DNA of 64,000 bases from Paralvinella palmiformis (lineage: Eukaryota; Annelida; Polychaeta; Terebellida; Alvinellidae), in NCBI GenBank assembly GCA_025642065.1, contig JAODUP010000443.1, forward strand, positions 462,501-526,500, given 5' to 3'. Below, piece by piece: positions 19,201 to 27,284 of the stretch (position 1 is its first letter; each line of letters begins with the position of its first letter). Below the pieces are notes generated by a model. It saw only the letters and a program-made list of their open reading frames with translations. It searched no databases and was not told the DNA's origin. Position numbers and translations under genes: made by a program.

Positions 19201-20721
19201 ATCTTGAATGTCATAGTACAAACTGGACATAACTGGACATAGGAAAGATAATTCTGTTCCCACATACAACCAAGGTGAATTATATATCCAACTAAAGTTG
19301 TTATATTTGCAAACATTTGATGCCTGCTTATCAGACTGAATTATTTATCGATGAAATTAATACAGAAAACTAGCACGGATTGTTCATTGCTAATGTATTA
19401 TAATTAAACACCTCCGTGAAATTTGCCGCCAGGAAATTGTATTAGCTGCCTGACAAAAAGACTTCAAGCGAAAGTTCGCTGCCAGTTTCATTGCCGTAAG
19501 TTCATTTCCAGGCTTGTACATTACGCAGTAGAGAAATACTATCACTTTTGGGCCTCACTTCGATGAATACTCAACGTGACGCCATAGTGAACAATTCATG
19601 TTTTGCGGACTAAATAGAATGTGTTCACATGATGGATCTACTGGGAAAAAACCGATTGAAACGTGTTCTACACCCGTCGCTGATCACAGTTAACAGAAGT
19701 GATTTAAACGCAGCGCATTAAAGTAACCCCCACCCGCCGCCACACCGTATTAGGGACTGCAGTTGCCGTCCCCAAAACCATTTCGATTCTTCGATGACGG
19801 TAGTGAAGAATTATTAACAGGCATGAATAACGAATGTTCTTCTTTAGACATCTCTGGATTATCGGGTAAATAACACAAACTACGTCTGACAGTTCAACGA
19901 GACTGCGTAGATTAAGTGAGGCCATAATTACGCTTCAGAATCTCGTAATTGCGCGTGGTGTACACACGCGCGCGCATGCACACACACACACACACAAACA
20001 ATCGACAAACTTATGATGTAAAGATAGAACCTGAACACAAACCAGGACCATTAACAATCAACAGTTTATGAGGCCAAAAGTATAAGTCGTTTTATAGATT
20101 TTTTTTTTTGGGGGGGGGGAGATCTGTCAGATAGCTAAAGATGATACTGCATGGAATAGAAGTTATCGGATCTCAACATTCAACTATTTAACGATCAGAC
20201 CTCTCTATCAATCGATTCTCAAATGAAATCGGTTAATATAATACCCGTGTGTGTGTGTGTGTGTGCGCGCGCGCGTCCGTGTGTGTCCGTGTGTGGGGGC
20301 GCATGCGTGATTGAGTAGCTCGTTGAGCAAGTAGGGTTTTATAGGCAGATCGATCGGCATTAAATTGTCGTTGGTGTTCGTTTTGGTCGAAGTCAGTATT
20401 CGTCTATTTCGCTCGTTTTACAACTTACGTCTATTGTTCCTTGGAGTTTGATCTCAACTTGAGCGATAATAGAGTCGCTGGATACCTCATACGAGCTGTG
20501 CGCCCAGAAGTGGGTGTAGTATGTCCCGGATTCGTTGTACGTAATAGTCAATGGCTGAAATCTGGTTCTGTCGGCAAACCACACCAGCTCAAAGGTCGCG
20601 TTATCGCCGTAGTCAATAAATATTAGGACGTTAGTTCCTGTGTTTATATCCATATTAAACGTCGTTTCCGTTCCAAGGGCAACGGGTTCAGTTGTGACAT
20701 GCAATCCAGTGACACGAACAT
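227..20721 (-). CDS. PKD1-like: Polycystin-1-family receptor, partial gene (19 exons)
   Basis: This is a minus-strand gene model built by reading exons, GT/AG junctions and phases; all 19 junction phases are compatible. In protein order it encodes several PKD (Ig-like) repeats, an REJ module, a long GAIN-like stalk, a GPS-like segment and TM1 followed by a basic R-R-x-D-R-R-D motif, which is the layout of polycystin-1/PKD1L proteins. These are large membrane receptors that pair with TRPP channels and are found in cilia, sensory cells or sperm. About 2,160 residues are covered. The N-terminal exons (upstream of 20721) were not found, and the PLAT domain and remaining TM helices would lie left of position 1. 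Introns are full of microsatellites and SINEs. One 1-nt frame break lies in the largest exon. The exact paralogue cannot be named. The family assignment is strong; individual exon edges are inferred from consensus splice sites. Confidence 0.9.
604..690. repeat. Compound (GA)n-(G)n-(TA)n-(GA)n microsatellite
   Basis: Intronic tract of GA, poly-G, TA and again GA units, about 40 bp from the donor side of exon 18. Confidence 0.9.
732..783 (-). CDS. Polycystin-like exon 18: GPS first half
   Basis: A 52-bp exon coding [17 protein letters not shown], matching the C-x-x-x-D-E-x-x-x-W-x-x-D-G start of a polycystin GPS, but with N-G-T where a cysteine usually follows D-G. Acceptor CTTATTTCAG, donor ACA|GTAAGT. 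Only this frame joins both neighbours without a stop. Confidence 0.78.
986..1073 (-). CDS. Polycystin-like exon 17: basic patch just before the GPS
   Basis: 88 bp. With the leftover base of exon 16 it reads [19 protein letters not shown] then [10 protein letters not shown]. The Y-x-P-x-L-x-V pattern is the last strand before the GPS cysteine in this family. RTKR at 1048-1059 fits the furin consensus R-x-K/R-R. Acceptor TCTATCCAG; donor TTCCAG|GTGTGA leaves AG, which makes the Ser before the GPS cysteine. Confidence 0.75.
1284..1446. repeat. (TA)n tract followed by a long imperfect hairpin
   Basis: A (TA)n run (1284-1314) leads into an inverted repeat: arm 1312-1351 is nearly the reverse complement of arm 1406-1446, both containing AATCTGTATAAT or its complement. 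It ends only about 8 bp from exon 16. Confidence 0.8.
1454..1610 (-). CDS. Polycystin-like exon 16: GAIN strand preceding GPS
   Basis: Found by reading the intron sequence. It reads [15 protein letters not shown], then [10 protein letters not shown] and [18 protein letters not shown], the V-x-x-R...P...Y-D...LP...G-x-L-Y-I-G-I pattern that precedes the GPS in PKD1-family proteins. Acceptor TAATCGCAG; donor GCCA|GTAAGC leaves one base, which fits exon 17. A GTAAGT inside the exon is a decoy. Confidence 0.8.
1652..1840 (-). repeat. SINE family A copy
   Basis: A full-length-like copy on the minus strand: tRNA-like head at the right (A box, then GGTTCGAATCT), conserved body (CTCGGCCCATTTAGCCTAC) and a short ATC-type tail at the left. 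The head carries small insertions. Confidence 0.88.
2030..2200 (-). CDS. Polycystin-like exon 15: GAIN-type beta region
   Basis: 57 codons: [20 protein letters not shown] ... [20 protein letters not shown] ... NTNDAATVD. The aromatic/hydrophobic strand V-Y-F-A-V-N-V fits GAIN subdomain B. Acceptor CTTGACAG; the donor is GAC|GTACGT (a second GT four bases on would break the frame with the next exon). Confidence 0.82.
2562..3112 (-). mobile_element. TTGACCT-TIR non-autonomous DNA element, copy 1
   Basis: A 550-bp element in the intron between exons 15 and 14, homologous in inverted orientation to 54312-54884. Ends resemble CCATTGACCTAAAA with a following CTAGACCGAACACGGCCGCC motif on one side. 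No coding capacity. The terminal repeat at the 2562 end is degenerate. Confidence 0.75.
3112..3165. repeat. (TG)n/(CG)n microsatellite
   Basis: Alternating purine-pyrimidine TG then CG run, a Z-DNA-prone tract directly abutting the end of the TTGACCT element. Confidence 0.9.
3339..3458 (-). CDS. Polycystin-like exon 14: GAIN-type beta region
   Basis: A 40-codon exon easy to miss: [20 protein letters not shown] then [20 protein letters not shown]. Acceptor CTTTGCAG, donor TTG|GTACGT, phase 0 at both ends. One N-glycosylation sequon (NST). A 55-bp (GA)n tract sits in the intron only about 45 bp upstream of the acceptor. Confidence 0.8.
3503..3557. repeat. (GA)n microsatellite
   Basis: About 27 uninterrupted GA units in the intron just upstream of exon 14. 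Confidence 0.95.
3679..3912 (-). CDS. Polycystin-like exon 13: GAIN-type beta region
   Basis: 78 codons in phase 0: [20 protein letters not shown] ... [19 protein letters not shown] ... SQDLEVQ. This alternating beta-strand pattern, with a T-x-x-M-S-I-T-R-x strand, resembles the start of the polycystin GAIN subdomain B. Acceptor TTCCATGCAG, donor TTCAG|GTCAGG. Confidence 0.83.
4158..4270 (-). CDS. Polycystin-like exon 12: highly charged stalk helix
   Basis: 37 codons plus two bases: [20 protein letters not shown] followed by [17 protein letters not shown]. The second half is a strongly charged, probably single-helix segment in what should be extracellular sequence. Acceptor TTTCTCCAG, donor TTG|GTAACT; both phases fit. 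Confidence 0.8.
4271..5846. other. Intron with unremarkable sequence and (AT)n
   Basis: Intron between exons 11 and 12. It contains an (AT)n tract near 4554-4590 and several short ORFs on both strands (for example plus 4772-5119, minus 5136-5394) that show no family resemblance, so I do not call genes here. Confidence 0.6.
5847..5906 (-). CDS. Polycystin-like exon 11: 60-bp micro-exon
   Basis: A 60-bp exon reading [19 protein letters not shown] between TTCTAG and CCAG|GTAAAT. Start and end phases match exons 10 and 12, which is the main support because the sequence is short. Helical, Ala-rich, part of the stalk. Confidence 0.75.
5956..5988. repeat. (AAT)n microsatellite
   Basis: About eleven AAT units in the short intron between exons 10 and 11. 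Confidence 0.9.
6041..6140 (-). CDS. Polycystin-like exon 10: helical stalk
   Basis: A 100-bp exon: [20 protein letters not shown] then [13 protein letters not shown]. The acceptor is GAAATTAG and the donor AAGT|GTAAGT leaves one T, which with CT of the next exon makes Ser. Short phase-matched helical exons are expected in this part of the family. Confidence 0.8.
6502..6636 (-). CDS. Polycystin-like exon 9: helical stalk
   Basis: 45 codons, phase 0 to phase 0 (acceptor TTATTTCAG, donor ATG|GTATGT). It reads [20 protein letters not shown] and then [15 protein letters not shown], an amphipathic helical pattern matching the GAIN subdomain A of polycystins. No cysteines. Confidence 0.82.
6904..6976. 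repeat. Compound (TA)n-(GATA)n-(GA)n microsatellite
   Basis: Three abutting simple repeats in the intron between exons 8 and 9. Confidence 0.9.
7073..7315 (-). CDS. Polycystin-like exon 8: stalk after REJ
   Basis: An 81-codon exon in phase 0 at both ends (acceptor TTATCCAG, donor TTGCAG|GTAGTT). It reads [20 protein letters not shown], then helical, leucine-rich [19 protein letters not shown] and an acidic stretch ([20 protein letters not shown]). In polycystins the segment after REJ is helical, with a repeated x-L-N-x-x-A character, leading into the GAIN domain. Confidence 0.85.
7632..7700 (+). repeat. LINE 3'-tail repeat fragment
   Basis: Contains a GGCTCCTGCTCGTAAGGGCG segment and then CTTTATTAAAT, the same tail seen at 21530-21590 and 27310-27370 in the opposite orientation. 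Probably a 3'-UTR relic of an L2/CR1-type LINE. Confidence 0.65.
7749..7876 (-). CDS. Possible extra exon (weak)
   Basis: An open minus-strand stretch reading [14 protein letters not shown] ... [10 protein letters not shown] ends at a good donor (CCCG|GTAAGA) and would be phase 0 on both sides, so it could be inserted between the REJ end and the next exon. Against it, exon 7 joins exon 8 directly to give TVRVKPVDNP, which reads like a normal REJ linker, and the adjacent 7630-7700 is a dispersed LINE-tail repeat. It could be an alternative exon or chance. Confidence 0.22.
7877..10391. other. Long AT-rich intron, no gene seen
   Basis: Intron between exons 7 and 8. It has short GGAATTGAATTG-like local repeats around 9200-9480 and no supportable coding segment. 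Confidence 0.6.
10392..10660 (-). CDS. Polycystin-like exon 7: end of REJ module
   Basis: Joined to exon 6 in phase, the frame reads [20 protein letters not shown] then WEDDGW, matching the REJ pattern C-x-x-x-P/S-x-x-G...T-x-F-x-x-C-x-x-W-x-D. It continues with [22 protein letters not shown] and [10 protein letters not shown], the usual LP-x-G and V-x-D-x-x-G-A landmarks near the REJ C-terminus. Donor CCGG|GTAAGG, phase 0. The exon begins further upstream than its first Met (acceptor CGCTAG|GA). Confidence 0.9.
10748..11355. repeat. Large (GATA/GGAC/GGCA) tetranucleotide block
   Basis: About 600 bp of GATA, GGAT, GGAC and ATGCAGAC units between exons 6 and 7. A longer module (CATGCAGGCAGACAGACATG, then ACGGGCAGACGGACGG, then GATA runs) recurs several times. 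The long minus-strand ORFs here encode only SIYL/PSVR repeats and are artefacts. Confidence 0.95.
11444..11736 (-). CDS. Polycystin-like exon 6: REJ module with cysteine pairs
   Basis: A 293-bp exon starting [18 protein letters not shown] then [14 protein letters not shown]. The C-x3-C and C-x2-C pairs with a following W are characteristic of REJ modules. It continues with paired V-x-V strands ([15 protein letters not shown]) and ends in [11 protein letters not shown]. The acceptor is CTTTCAG|G; the donor GAAG|GTAGTA leaves one G. Confidence 0.88.
11897..12116 (-). CDS. Polycystin-like exon 5: REJ module
   Basis: A 220-bp exon reading [15 protein letters not shown], then [20 protein letters not shown] and RATRKGKM, the strand pattern of an REJ module (receptor for egg jelly, a structural ectodomain of polycystins). 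The acceptor is ATGATCCAG|AT; the donor AAATCAG|GTAACT leaves AG, which becomes the Arg codon before CVANC of the next exon. The REJ assignment rests on continuity with the flanking exons and on the A-Y-V-I-T-V-R-A pattern. Confidence 0.85.
12223..12336. repeat. (CTAT)n-(AT)n microsatellite
   Basis: About eighteen CTAT units followed by about twenty AT units in the intron upstream of exon 5. Confidence 0.95.
12686..12890 (+). repeat. SINE family A copy
   Basis: GGCGCCTCCGTGGTGTAGTTG head, GAGTTCGAATCTCGGCGTGG B box, GCTCGGCCCATTTAGCC body and a (ATC)n(AATC)n tail. It ends only about 17 bp before the donor end of exon 4, so this intron carries an antisense SINE close to the splice site. Confidence 0.9.
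12907..15340 (-). CDS. Polycystin-like exon 4: PKD repeats into REJ module
   Basis: The largest exon (2,434 bp). Its first part holds PKD repeats marked by [22 protein letters not shown] and [10 protein letters not shown], each ending in strands such as [20 protein letters not shown] and [12 protein letters not shown]. The later part has another PKD-like unit ([14 protein letters not shown] ... YNWTITD) and then enters the REJ module ([16 protein letters not shown] ... VGLLWFCHQ). The acceptor is CGACGCAG|CT and the donor GATT|GTAAGT. Near 14045 the frame shifts by one base: either a 1-nt indel or a 28-nt intron at 14042-14069. The rest reads smoothly on both sides. The exon is more GC-rich than its surroundings. 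Confidence 0.9.
15489..15650. repeat. (TAC/TGC)n trinucleotide block
   Basis: Imperfect TAC, TGC and ATT trinucleotides in the intron between exons 3 and 4. ORFs reading poly-T/S/V across it are artefacts. Confidence 0.9.
15802..15897 (-). CDS. Polycystin-like exon 3: PKD core strand
   Basis: A 96-bp exon too short to stand out as an ORF. Its translation includes [16 protein letters not shown], the canonical PKD W-x-FGD core. The donor is CAAG|GTAATG. The single leftover G joins CT of the next exon to continue towards [11 protein letters not shown], the matching C-terminal half of the same PKD domain. Both phases agree with their neighbours. The exon lies between two long introns rich in (CA)n and (TAC)n tracts. 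Confidence 0.85.
16010..16300. repeat. Compound (CA)n/(TA)n/(CG) microsatellite
   Basis: About 290 bp of alternating CA, TA, CACG and CATA units between exons 2 and 3. It produces spurious ORFs on both strands. Confidence 0.95.
16334..17495 (-). CDS. Polycystin-like exon 2: several PKD repeats
   Basis: A 1,162-bp exon coding 387 codons plus one base. It contains at least three diverged PKD-like units, visible as [16 protein letters not shown], a TACGSIGG...WTIRAPDL stretch, and [10 protein letters not shown], each followed by a V-x-V-x-V strand pattern and linkers such as [12 protein letters not shown]. Many N-x-S/T sequons fit an extracellular location. The acceptor is TTGTAG|ATC. A later acceptor-like CCCACAG exists at 17439, but the frame stays open and PKD-like across it. 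The donor GTTG|GTACGG leaves one base, which matches the next exon. Confidence 0.88.
17540..17730. repeat. (TG)n/(CGTG)n tracts
   Basis: Two clusters of TG, TGCG and CG dinucleotides just upstream of exon 2. Confidence 0.85.
17731..17815 (+). repeat. Dispersed repeat family D, fragment
   Basis: Shares TTTTAG-TGTGTATAATAAGGC and GAATCTCGAACCGTGAATTC with 18295-18480 and, more distantly, 34811-35040. The function or class of the repeat is not recognised. Confidence 0.6.
17955..18092. repeat. 36-bp tandem repeat, about four units
   Basis: Units begin TTTTTATTATGCTCGAAGGT and end TAATAATTCTTGA. They are almost identical, with one C-to-T change and truncation in the last unit. Confidence 0.92.
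18295..18485 (+). repeat. Dispersed repeat family D
   Basis: Contains GAATCTCGAACCGTGAATTC, ACGTTTCTTCAGTGGCGA and ACACCCAAGTCAGATCACGG. Related copies are at 17731-17815 and 34811-35040 and a fragment at 28213-28262. In reverse orientation it carries a GGTTCGAGATTC box, so it may be a degenerate tRNA-derived SINE. Confidence 0.6.
18505..18869 (-). repeat. SINE family B, full-length with TSD
   Basis: On the minus strand: tRNA-like head (GAGCTCCGGTGGCCTAGCGG; B box GCAGGTTCGAACCCC), a body with GTGGGTGGCTGACCACG and a 3' tail GACAGCCTGGGGATTCTCCC. A 9-bp target-site duplication TAGCTTAAT flanks it (18496-18504 and 18870-18878). The 3' tail matches the end of the I-like LINE at 31185-34452. 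Confidence 0.88.
18894..19310. repeat. Old dispersed repeat E, uninterrupted copy
   Basis: About 420 bp aligning along its length with 29829-31170, which carries two insertions. Shared blocks include TTAATTGCTATTAAAA, GCAGACCGTAATAGC and TAGTACAAACTGGACATAAC. Class unknown; it serves as an empty-site reference. Confidence 0.85.
19311..20428. other. Intron, no gene seen
   Basis: Between polycystin-like exons 1 and 2. Contains (CG/CA)n near 19965-20000, a T/G homopolymer near 20100 and (TG)n near 20248-20300; nothing else recognised. Confidence 0.6.
20429..20721 (-). CDS. Polycystin-like exon 1 in window: PKD repeat
   Basis: The reading frame carries a PKD-type repeat with the core [13 protein letters not shown] (the family motif is W/F-x-FGDG) and the later GTYY element typical of the last strands. 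The acceptor follows GAATCCAG and the donor is GAC|GTAAGT, in phase 0, which joins in frame to the ISKKNLTLG start of the exon at 17495. The exon begins in phase 1, so at least one upstream exon must exist. I found no convincing candidate between 20.7 kb and the repeats. Confidence 0.8.
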
Positions 20722-21231
20722 CTGGATTCATAGAGGGTTGTATGCGGAAGATGCACGAGACAGGTGTTTGAAAGGCAATATTGGACATGATCGGGTAAGG
20801 CGTTAAAGACATGATGGGTATATGAAGGTGTCGCGTTGTCGATTTCGGCAAGATGTTGTAGCAGATGTGTAGGTTCGTGCGTGTAGTTTATGGTTGGACG
20901 GGGCAGATGTGAGGAAGATGTTATGAGAGAAGACCATATTCCAGTGTGTTGGCGTTCGATGGTACGAGTAAACCGAATGTCGTAGGAAAGTCAAGTGGGA
21001 AGCCGTGTGTCGCAGATTGACGGGTGTCATGGGAAGGACAAGGTTAGTTAGAGGGAATGATGGAGGTGGTTCACAGATAGAGAGCAAGGTGAATAAATGT
21101 GGGAGGAGAAGGAAAAGTGAAGAAAAAAAGCATTAATGAATTTGTTTATCTTGGCATTTTGTTAATAATAATAAAACAAAGCATGCTCTCTTTCACAACA
21201 TACACGCCAGTTTATGCGTTGTGCATAAACA

Positions 21232-21307
<76 letters not shown>

Positions 21308-21478
21308 CAGTTTCATCTAACAGGAGGCAGCAGTTTCTGAATTCGGTACGCGTCGTTTCTATGACAGCATCTGCAAATAGACATCAGGAGGGTAATCAAT
21401 TTACTAGATCTTTCACTGCATAAATATGATAATTAATTAGCTAGATGGAGAGAAACTGTTGAGAATATTGTTGCCGAC

Positions 21479-21479
<1 letters not shown>
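20722..21479. other. Region upstream of first recognised exon
   Basis: No convincing exon, signal peptide or promoter seen. Contains a (CT)n-(CTAT)n-(TG)n compound tract at about 21234-21306. The polycystin 5' exons must be further right or too diverged to read. Confidence 0.55.
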
Positions 21480-21540
<61 letters not shown>

Positions 21541-22980
21541 ATTTAATAAAGCGCCCTTTGTAGCAGGAACCATTCAAATGTGTTGTACCGTAATGCCCCA
21601 AACTGAGTGTGTGTAAAAACACAACAATGGACTTGAAAGATAACGCTTTTCGAGATGGGTTTCTGGTGAACACCAGTTCACACAGGTATTCAGCTGTCAT
21701 CTCACTGATAGATTTATAAATTATGGTCAACTGTATCAAATGCAGCAAACAGGTCCAGAAAAACAAATAAAACTGGCATCATAATATACTTTTGCACCCT
21801 AACCAAGGCTGTTTCAGTGCTATGACCACATTTTTATGCAGTCCGTACTCTGTAGTGGTTCATTAAGGCTATTTTTTTTTAATATAATGCCCTTTCTATA
21901 AGTTTGTATAAAATTGTTAGATTTGAATCGGGTCTGTAATTGTTTAGAATATTACATTCCAAGCTGATATTTTAATAGTTTTACAAATGCTAATTTCATG
22001 GATTTGAGGAAAACAGCCAGAGATAATGATGTATTAGCTGTCTCTGTAACTGGGCTTATTAGAACATGTAGTCACTTTCAAAAACCACATTAATATAGGG
22101 TGAACTACATAGATAGATCTTTTCAGCAACTGTTTGATATCAATCTCTGTAAGAGGCTCGAATGTATCCACTATGGAAATGCAGGCTAGAAAGGAACTCA
22201 TTATGTATATTTTAATATATTTTGGCAAAATTATTAAAACAGTCGGCCTTATCTTTGTCTGGCTTGATAATATTTGGAACGATAGTCAGACTTTATTTAC
22301 GTAGTACTTTAATCACAACACTGAAAACAGTCCTTTGATTTCCCTTGCCTGGTTTGATCTTTTCATTGTAAGACTCGGGATTGGCAGGGGCAATGGTATT
22401 CCTAACATGAATTTTAAGGAACTTGAACATTTCATACCGAACATACCAACATACAGCCACTCACAATACCTTCTGCGTCTCTTTACCGCCGGTCTATCCC
22501 TGCTGCGCCACAGAAGTAGTGATCTTATTGGTATTTCCTTTGTCCTTAAAGGTCTATGCACACCTACAAAATTCCTCTATATACTAGTATTGAGATCCAC
22601 CAGATAATATCGATTACCTGGTGGATCCAATACCGGAGAAGAGTCCCCCCACCCACCCCCCCCCACCCCACCCCAGATCAGCAAGAAAAGTACCCTTTTC
22701 AATTGAGTTGTAATTCCTGTATGAAATAACCGACTGCTCCTGCAAAAATGTATCAATGATTACAAGAAAATGATCAGACAACGTGGAAGACACGGACGGG
22801 CAGGCCTCGGATCAAATTATCTACGACGTCGCTATGTCCGTGTGTTCTTGCTTGCACATGCTGTCTGAGATTTGTATATCTGAGAATGTCAGCCAGCTGT
22901 TTGATGTCTCCGTTCCTCTGGCAATCCCAATGTATTCTGAAATAGCGAGAAGATCAACTGGTGGCCAATGTTGGTAGTGA
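21480..22980 (-). mobile_element. L2/CR1-like LINE relic (endonuclease to RT, then 3' tail)
   Basis: Minus-strand relic. From right to left: an endonuclease C-terminal part with STLSDHFL (the SDH motif), then RNYNSIEKGTFLAD; RT motifs LNNYRPDSNLTILYKLIERA, KCGHSTETALVRVQ and FVFLDLFAAFDTVDHN (the catalytic D-L-x-A-A-F-D box). It ends with a TTCCTGCTACAAAGGGCGC and (ATT)n tail at 21480-21560. It carries many stops and an internal deletion between RT and tail. The segment 22300-22610 is not recognised and may be an insertion. Confidence 0.8.
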
Positions 22981-23559
22981 GAGAGTCACGAAATTCCAAG
23001 GGTTCCAGCTTTCAGACAAGTGTTCTTAATCGGGTGTAATCATTAGATAATATCAACACGAACACTTATCCCCCCCCCAAAAAAAAAAAAATAAGTCGTT
23101 CGATAATTTCAAAAGAAGCGAACGAGTTTGACACTTCGAAGTGAATTTTTGCGCGTCTGAACTGCACTAAGGAATCAATAAAGACCCGGAGTCATATTAC
23201 CAGCAACGTCTTATCCGAAGCATCACCGGTCAACCAATTCTCATTAATGACTGGTTAGAGCACCAACATCCTTATCCTGAACAAAATGAGATGTTTCATC
23301 CGATTTATTATAGACTGGCTGACAATTTATTAGACCAATATTTATATTTTCTACTTATACAGATATGCCATTGTGCACCGTATAATGGCACCAGCGATCA
23401 ATTTACTTCCATTAAACCCCTGTCTACTTCGGACGCTTTCCGCTACTTGAACGTATCGCTAAACAAACGGTATTATTACTGTGACGAGGTCGTAATGTTC
23501 GTAATTTAGCTTTACCTTTGTGCATTATCTATCGATATGGCTAACTGACAATTTGCCAA

Positions 23560-23810
23560 TGATAACTAGGCAGTCCAAGTCCCTCAACTTGTTCAAGAAG
23601 AATGTTAAGACGCATTTCTTTGACATTGCATATTCGCAGCCACGTTATCATTGTTTTAACGTCTAAATCGAAAATCGCTTTACAACGTTTTAAAGTCTAT
23701 ACCTGGTACAAGTTTAACTGCTTCTTTTATCTGTAAAGCGCTTTAGAGTAATTTTAATCCAATTATATAGAGCGCTATATAAAATATTGTATTATTATTA
23801 TTATTAATTA
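23560..23810 (+). mobile_element. L2-like LINE 3' end
   Basis: Reads SKSLNLFKKNVKTHFFDIAY, the C-terminal signature of L2/CR1 ORF2, then a 3' UTR with GTAAAGCGCTTTAGAG and GAGCGCTATATAAAATATTG and an (ATT)n tail. Upstream 23290-23515 is open but not recognised. The same tail is used by the SINE at 29968-30296. Confidence 0.78.
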
Positions 23811-23947
23811 TATAATATGAAACAAGGGGCAAGGAAATTCTGGGGGTTACATAACAACAACAATAACCCCAAACCAGATTCTTAGTGTAAACACCGATGT
23901 GTTCAATAACATAGGGCTTCGAGTGATCGATTAAAAAAAATAACAGA

Positions 23948-23988
<41 letters not shown>

Positions 23989-24336
23989 CAATTTATACTA
24001 ATAGCAAATTAATCTATGCTATACAATATGTAACATACATCAGTTTCAATGGTTTAACTTATCTGATAGCTGAACTATTCGAGAAATATTCCGGTGCCAT
24101 GATATCGCGAGTTTCATTCAAGACTCTGTTTGTCGACGTCATCGGGAAGGCAAAACACAAACGAATCGTACCTTGAACCTTAACCGGCGATTGGATTCCA
24201 TACAGTAGTCGGAATACATTAGTATATTACCAGCACATTTATAGCTTATTTTAACACATTAAAATATATCATGTCAAAGTACAAACTATGTTGACAGACC
24301 ACAACGTTTGAAACACGCTACAACGCTAAATCAATA
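23811..24336. other. No gene seen
   Basis: AT-rich sequence with a (TA)n tract at 23954-23987. Confidence 0.55.
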
Positions 24337-24337
24337 T

Positions 24338-24406
<69 letters not shown>
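24337..24406. repeat. (TG)n microsatellite
   Basis: Nearly pure TG run of about 70 bp. Confidence 0.95.
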
Positions 24407-24408
<2 letters not shown>

Positions 24409-27284
24409 CCACATCGTGTGATACTACCTAAACCGGAAACAGACACGCGCAACTAACTGATACCGCATTGACAGTTAGTATTCTGAACGCAGGCATCTCC
24501 GTTTCATTACAATGTCATAACGATTATCATGGTTGGTGTTTAACGCCCACTTTTGAGCACGTGATAGGCGCGAAAGCAGTCTATCGATTGTAAACGTGCA
24601 CATCGGTGCTCGTCGATAGTCATCAGTGATCAACTATCATTGTTCATCCGTGATCCACCGTCATTGTTCATCAGTGATCACCTATCTCAGTATTCTATCT
24701 ACGGGGATGAATTATTTAGAAGCTCGAATCGAGGTACAGTGATACGACGAGCAGGTCGAGCGCGTCGTGTGACATGCGTGCGCGCGCGCGCGTCTGTGTT
24801 TTAGAAATTGCTATCCCTGCTTACACATGCCGTACTCGTGTATCATCAAAACAAACTGGATCGGGTGCATTTTGTCCGGCTGTTTCCATCGTCTAATACG
24901 ATTGACGCAGCTTCGCTTGGCGAGAGGGAAAATATCGATCAGTCGTGTAGGATGACGAAGTATAACCAAGCATACTGACAGCGAAATGCTGGAAGAAGGT
25001 CCTTATGAATAAATAAAAGACGCATTATGAGAAAGGAAAAATAATATAGGACGAGATGAGCGTACATTTGAATAAATATCTTCTTCTTTTTTTTTTGGTT
25101 CCTGTAGTTTAGGAACTTCCGGGTAAGTGAAAATATCGATTACATCACGTGGTGATTTTATAACAGATATTCTCCAAATAACCGACATCGCTTCAATGGA
25201 GCCTGAGGCCCTCTAGCTAGGAACAATAGATGTTAATAAATTAATATCCGTAACGGGAAGTGAAAGGGGGGGGGTCGGGGGTCGGGCGTTGCTTTTCTAT
25301 CCACATTAGAGAAAACCATGGCTGCATATATATTTGTGATAGTCTTTCACGAAATCGCTAGAAATACTTTATCCTCGCCTTTCATACCGATGCTTCTATA
25401 ATAATTAAATTCGTCTACCAGCCGCAAACCACCGGTGTACTCCCTGGATGTTTTAATTAATAGTATGCTTATTTATCTTTTGGCTAACCAATTAACCGCA
25501 CCTAAATGCCACTTCGGAGTCAAACGCATTCAGTCGGGATATTGTTTTAAATAATCTACCAGAATAAATAGTTAATTAGTAGCGGTCGATCACGTGTTCT
25601 GAACGGCAGCGCAACACACATAAACAACAACTGCGAGTAACCAATAACAAACTTAAGCCATCCAATCTGAGTACGCGGGCATTTTTATTGATCATAATAC
25701 GTAAATTCAAACAGTATGGATATCGATTTTATTCCATATCTCCGGCGTAAACGGTACCCCCCCCCCAAAAAAAAAAAATTATAAATTATAATTATAGTTT
25801 TTCTTCTAATAATTGATTATACGTCGCGTTCCACGAGGATCAATTCCAGGATGTTTACTCCTATTTTATATGGAAATAAGTTTGGTGAAAATAAAACTGT
25901 ATTCATTTGATGACAACGCTAATATCTTTTAATAATAGTTATAATAACAAAACAAAAAGCAGAGCTAGGAGTTTCTGGATTATAATAATGGAAATAAAAT
26001 AGTCGAACATAAAATTGACGAGTTTAGACGATTCAACGGAAAATCGTCAACCGTTGGTCAACTGTAAACAGGTTTAGAAATACTATGTTAAAAATCGTTT
26101 CCATACAAACCATATCTCCGAGAGCTCGGTTGATATCCATCAATCAAGTCTAGTTTATATATCGTTATCATAACAATCAATACATCAATCAGAATTACGG
26201 TAAAACGTATTAATCGTGGTATCAAATCAGGGTTATTTCAAGCGTATCATCGTCTCCATTTCATTTGTGTTATCCAGATTTGAAAATTAATTATTCATGT
26301 TTAAGGCTAAGCAAAAGCGTTGTGCCAATAAACATATAAAAGCCATTTAACATTGGGATTAATGGATTAAGGCCATTTGACATAAGCATTGGTGCATTAA
26401 ATGGTGGTTTTTGTTAGGTAATGAGTTACGGAACATTATGTTCCTTTGGTGTTTTTTTTAAAGAACAAACACAAGTTTATTGACGAAGGACTGTTTCTAA
26501 TAATGAATTAATGTTTATCAGTATTATTAACTGATTACAATTCGCCTATTAATATTAGTTTTCTTCTCGCTGGCTTAGGCTTTGTATGGACATACCTTTA
26601 CGGAGATGAAAGGCGGACTCTGTGTTATCCTCATCCGCATCTTAACACGGTATCGTTTTAATATAAGCGTTGTATTAATACAATGTGACATCGCATATTC
26701 TGAAAGGTAACACGTATCGTGCAATAATAAATATTATATAAAGAAGCGTCTCAAAACATTTATTCTTTGGCATAAGCTCGGTAGCATTAACTATGTGCGA
26801 TGTTACGCCGATGCTATTTAAAGTCAGCTAGTGAAAATCTGTCTTTAAGCAGCATTTTAATACCTTTTTACTTCGTTCTGATAAGTCGCAATGTTGGTCT
26901 TCGCGCTATCTGCTCGGTCCTAAGTCTGGAAAATCAATTAAAATTAGTGTGGCATCATTTAGCAATTAATCATAGTCTATATGATTGACGTATGCAAAGA
27001 TTTATGTTTATATATATATATCCACTTTCCAATTAACGGACCCGCGATTCTTCAACTATGACACCACATACTCATATATGCAATATTTACATACATGCCG
27101 TTCCCGCAATACCTGGTAATTGTCAATAAAAAATATACCAATCTGTTTCCAGTTTAAAGATTTTATATGTAGACTGAACCCAGAAATCGATTAAAATGCA
27201 TCTTTCTACTCAATTTACATCCGTAATCATTCCAGGTTTAAGTTATCAGTGTTATCGCCGATAACTGAAACTGAACAACTGAAC
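24407..27284. other. Gene-poor stretch
   Basis: About 2.9 kb without a supportable gene or known repeat. It holds a short degenerate CATCAGTGATCA-type repetition at 24610-24685 and a (CG)n tract near 24780. Missing 5' exons of the polycystin gene could hide here, but I cannot support any. Confidence 0.5.

Noticed and set aside
22594..22627. Perfect 10-bp hairpin GATCCACCAG/CTGGTGGATC as a regulatory site
   Set aside because: An isolated short palindrome in a LINE relic; no supporting context.
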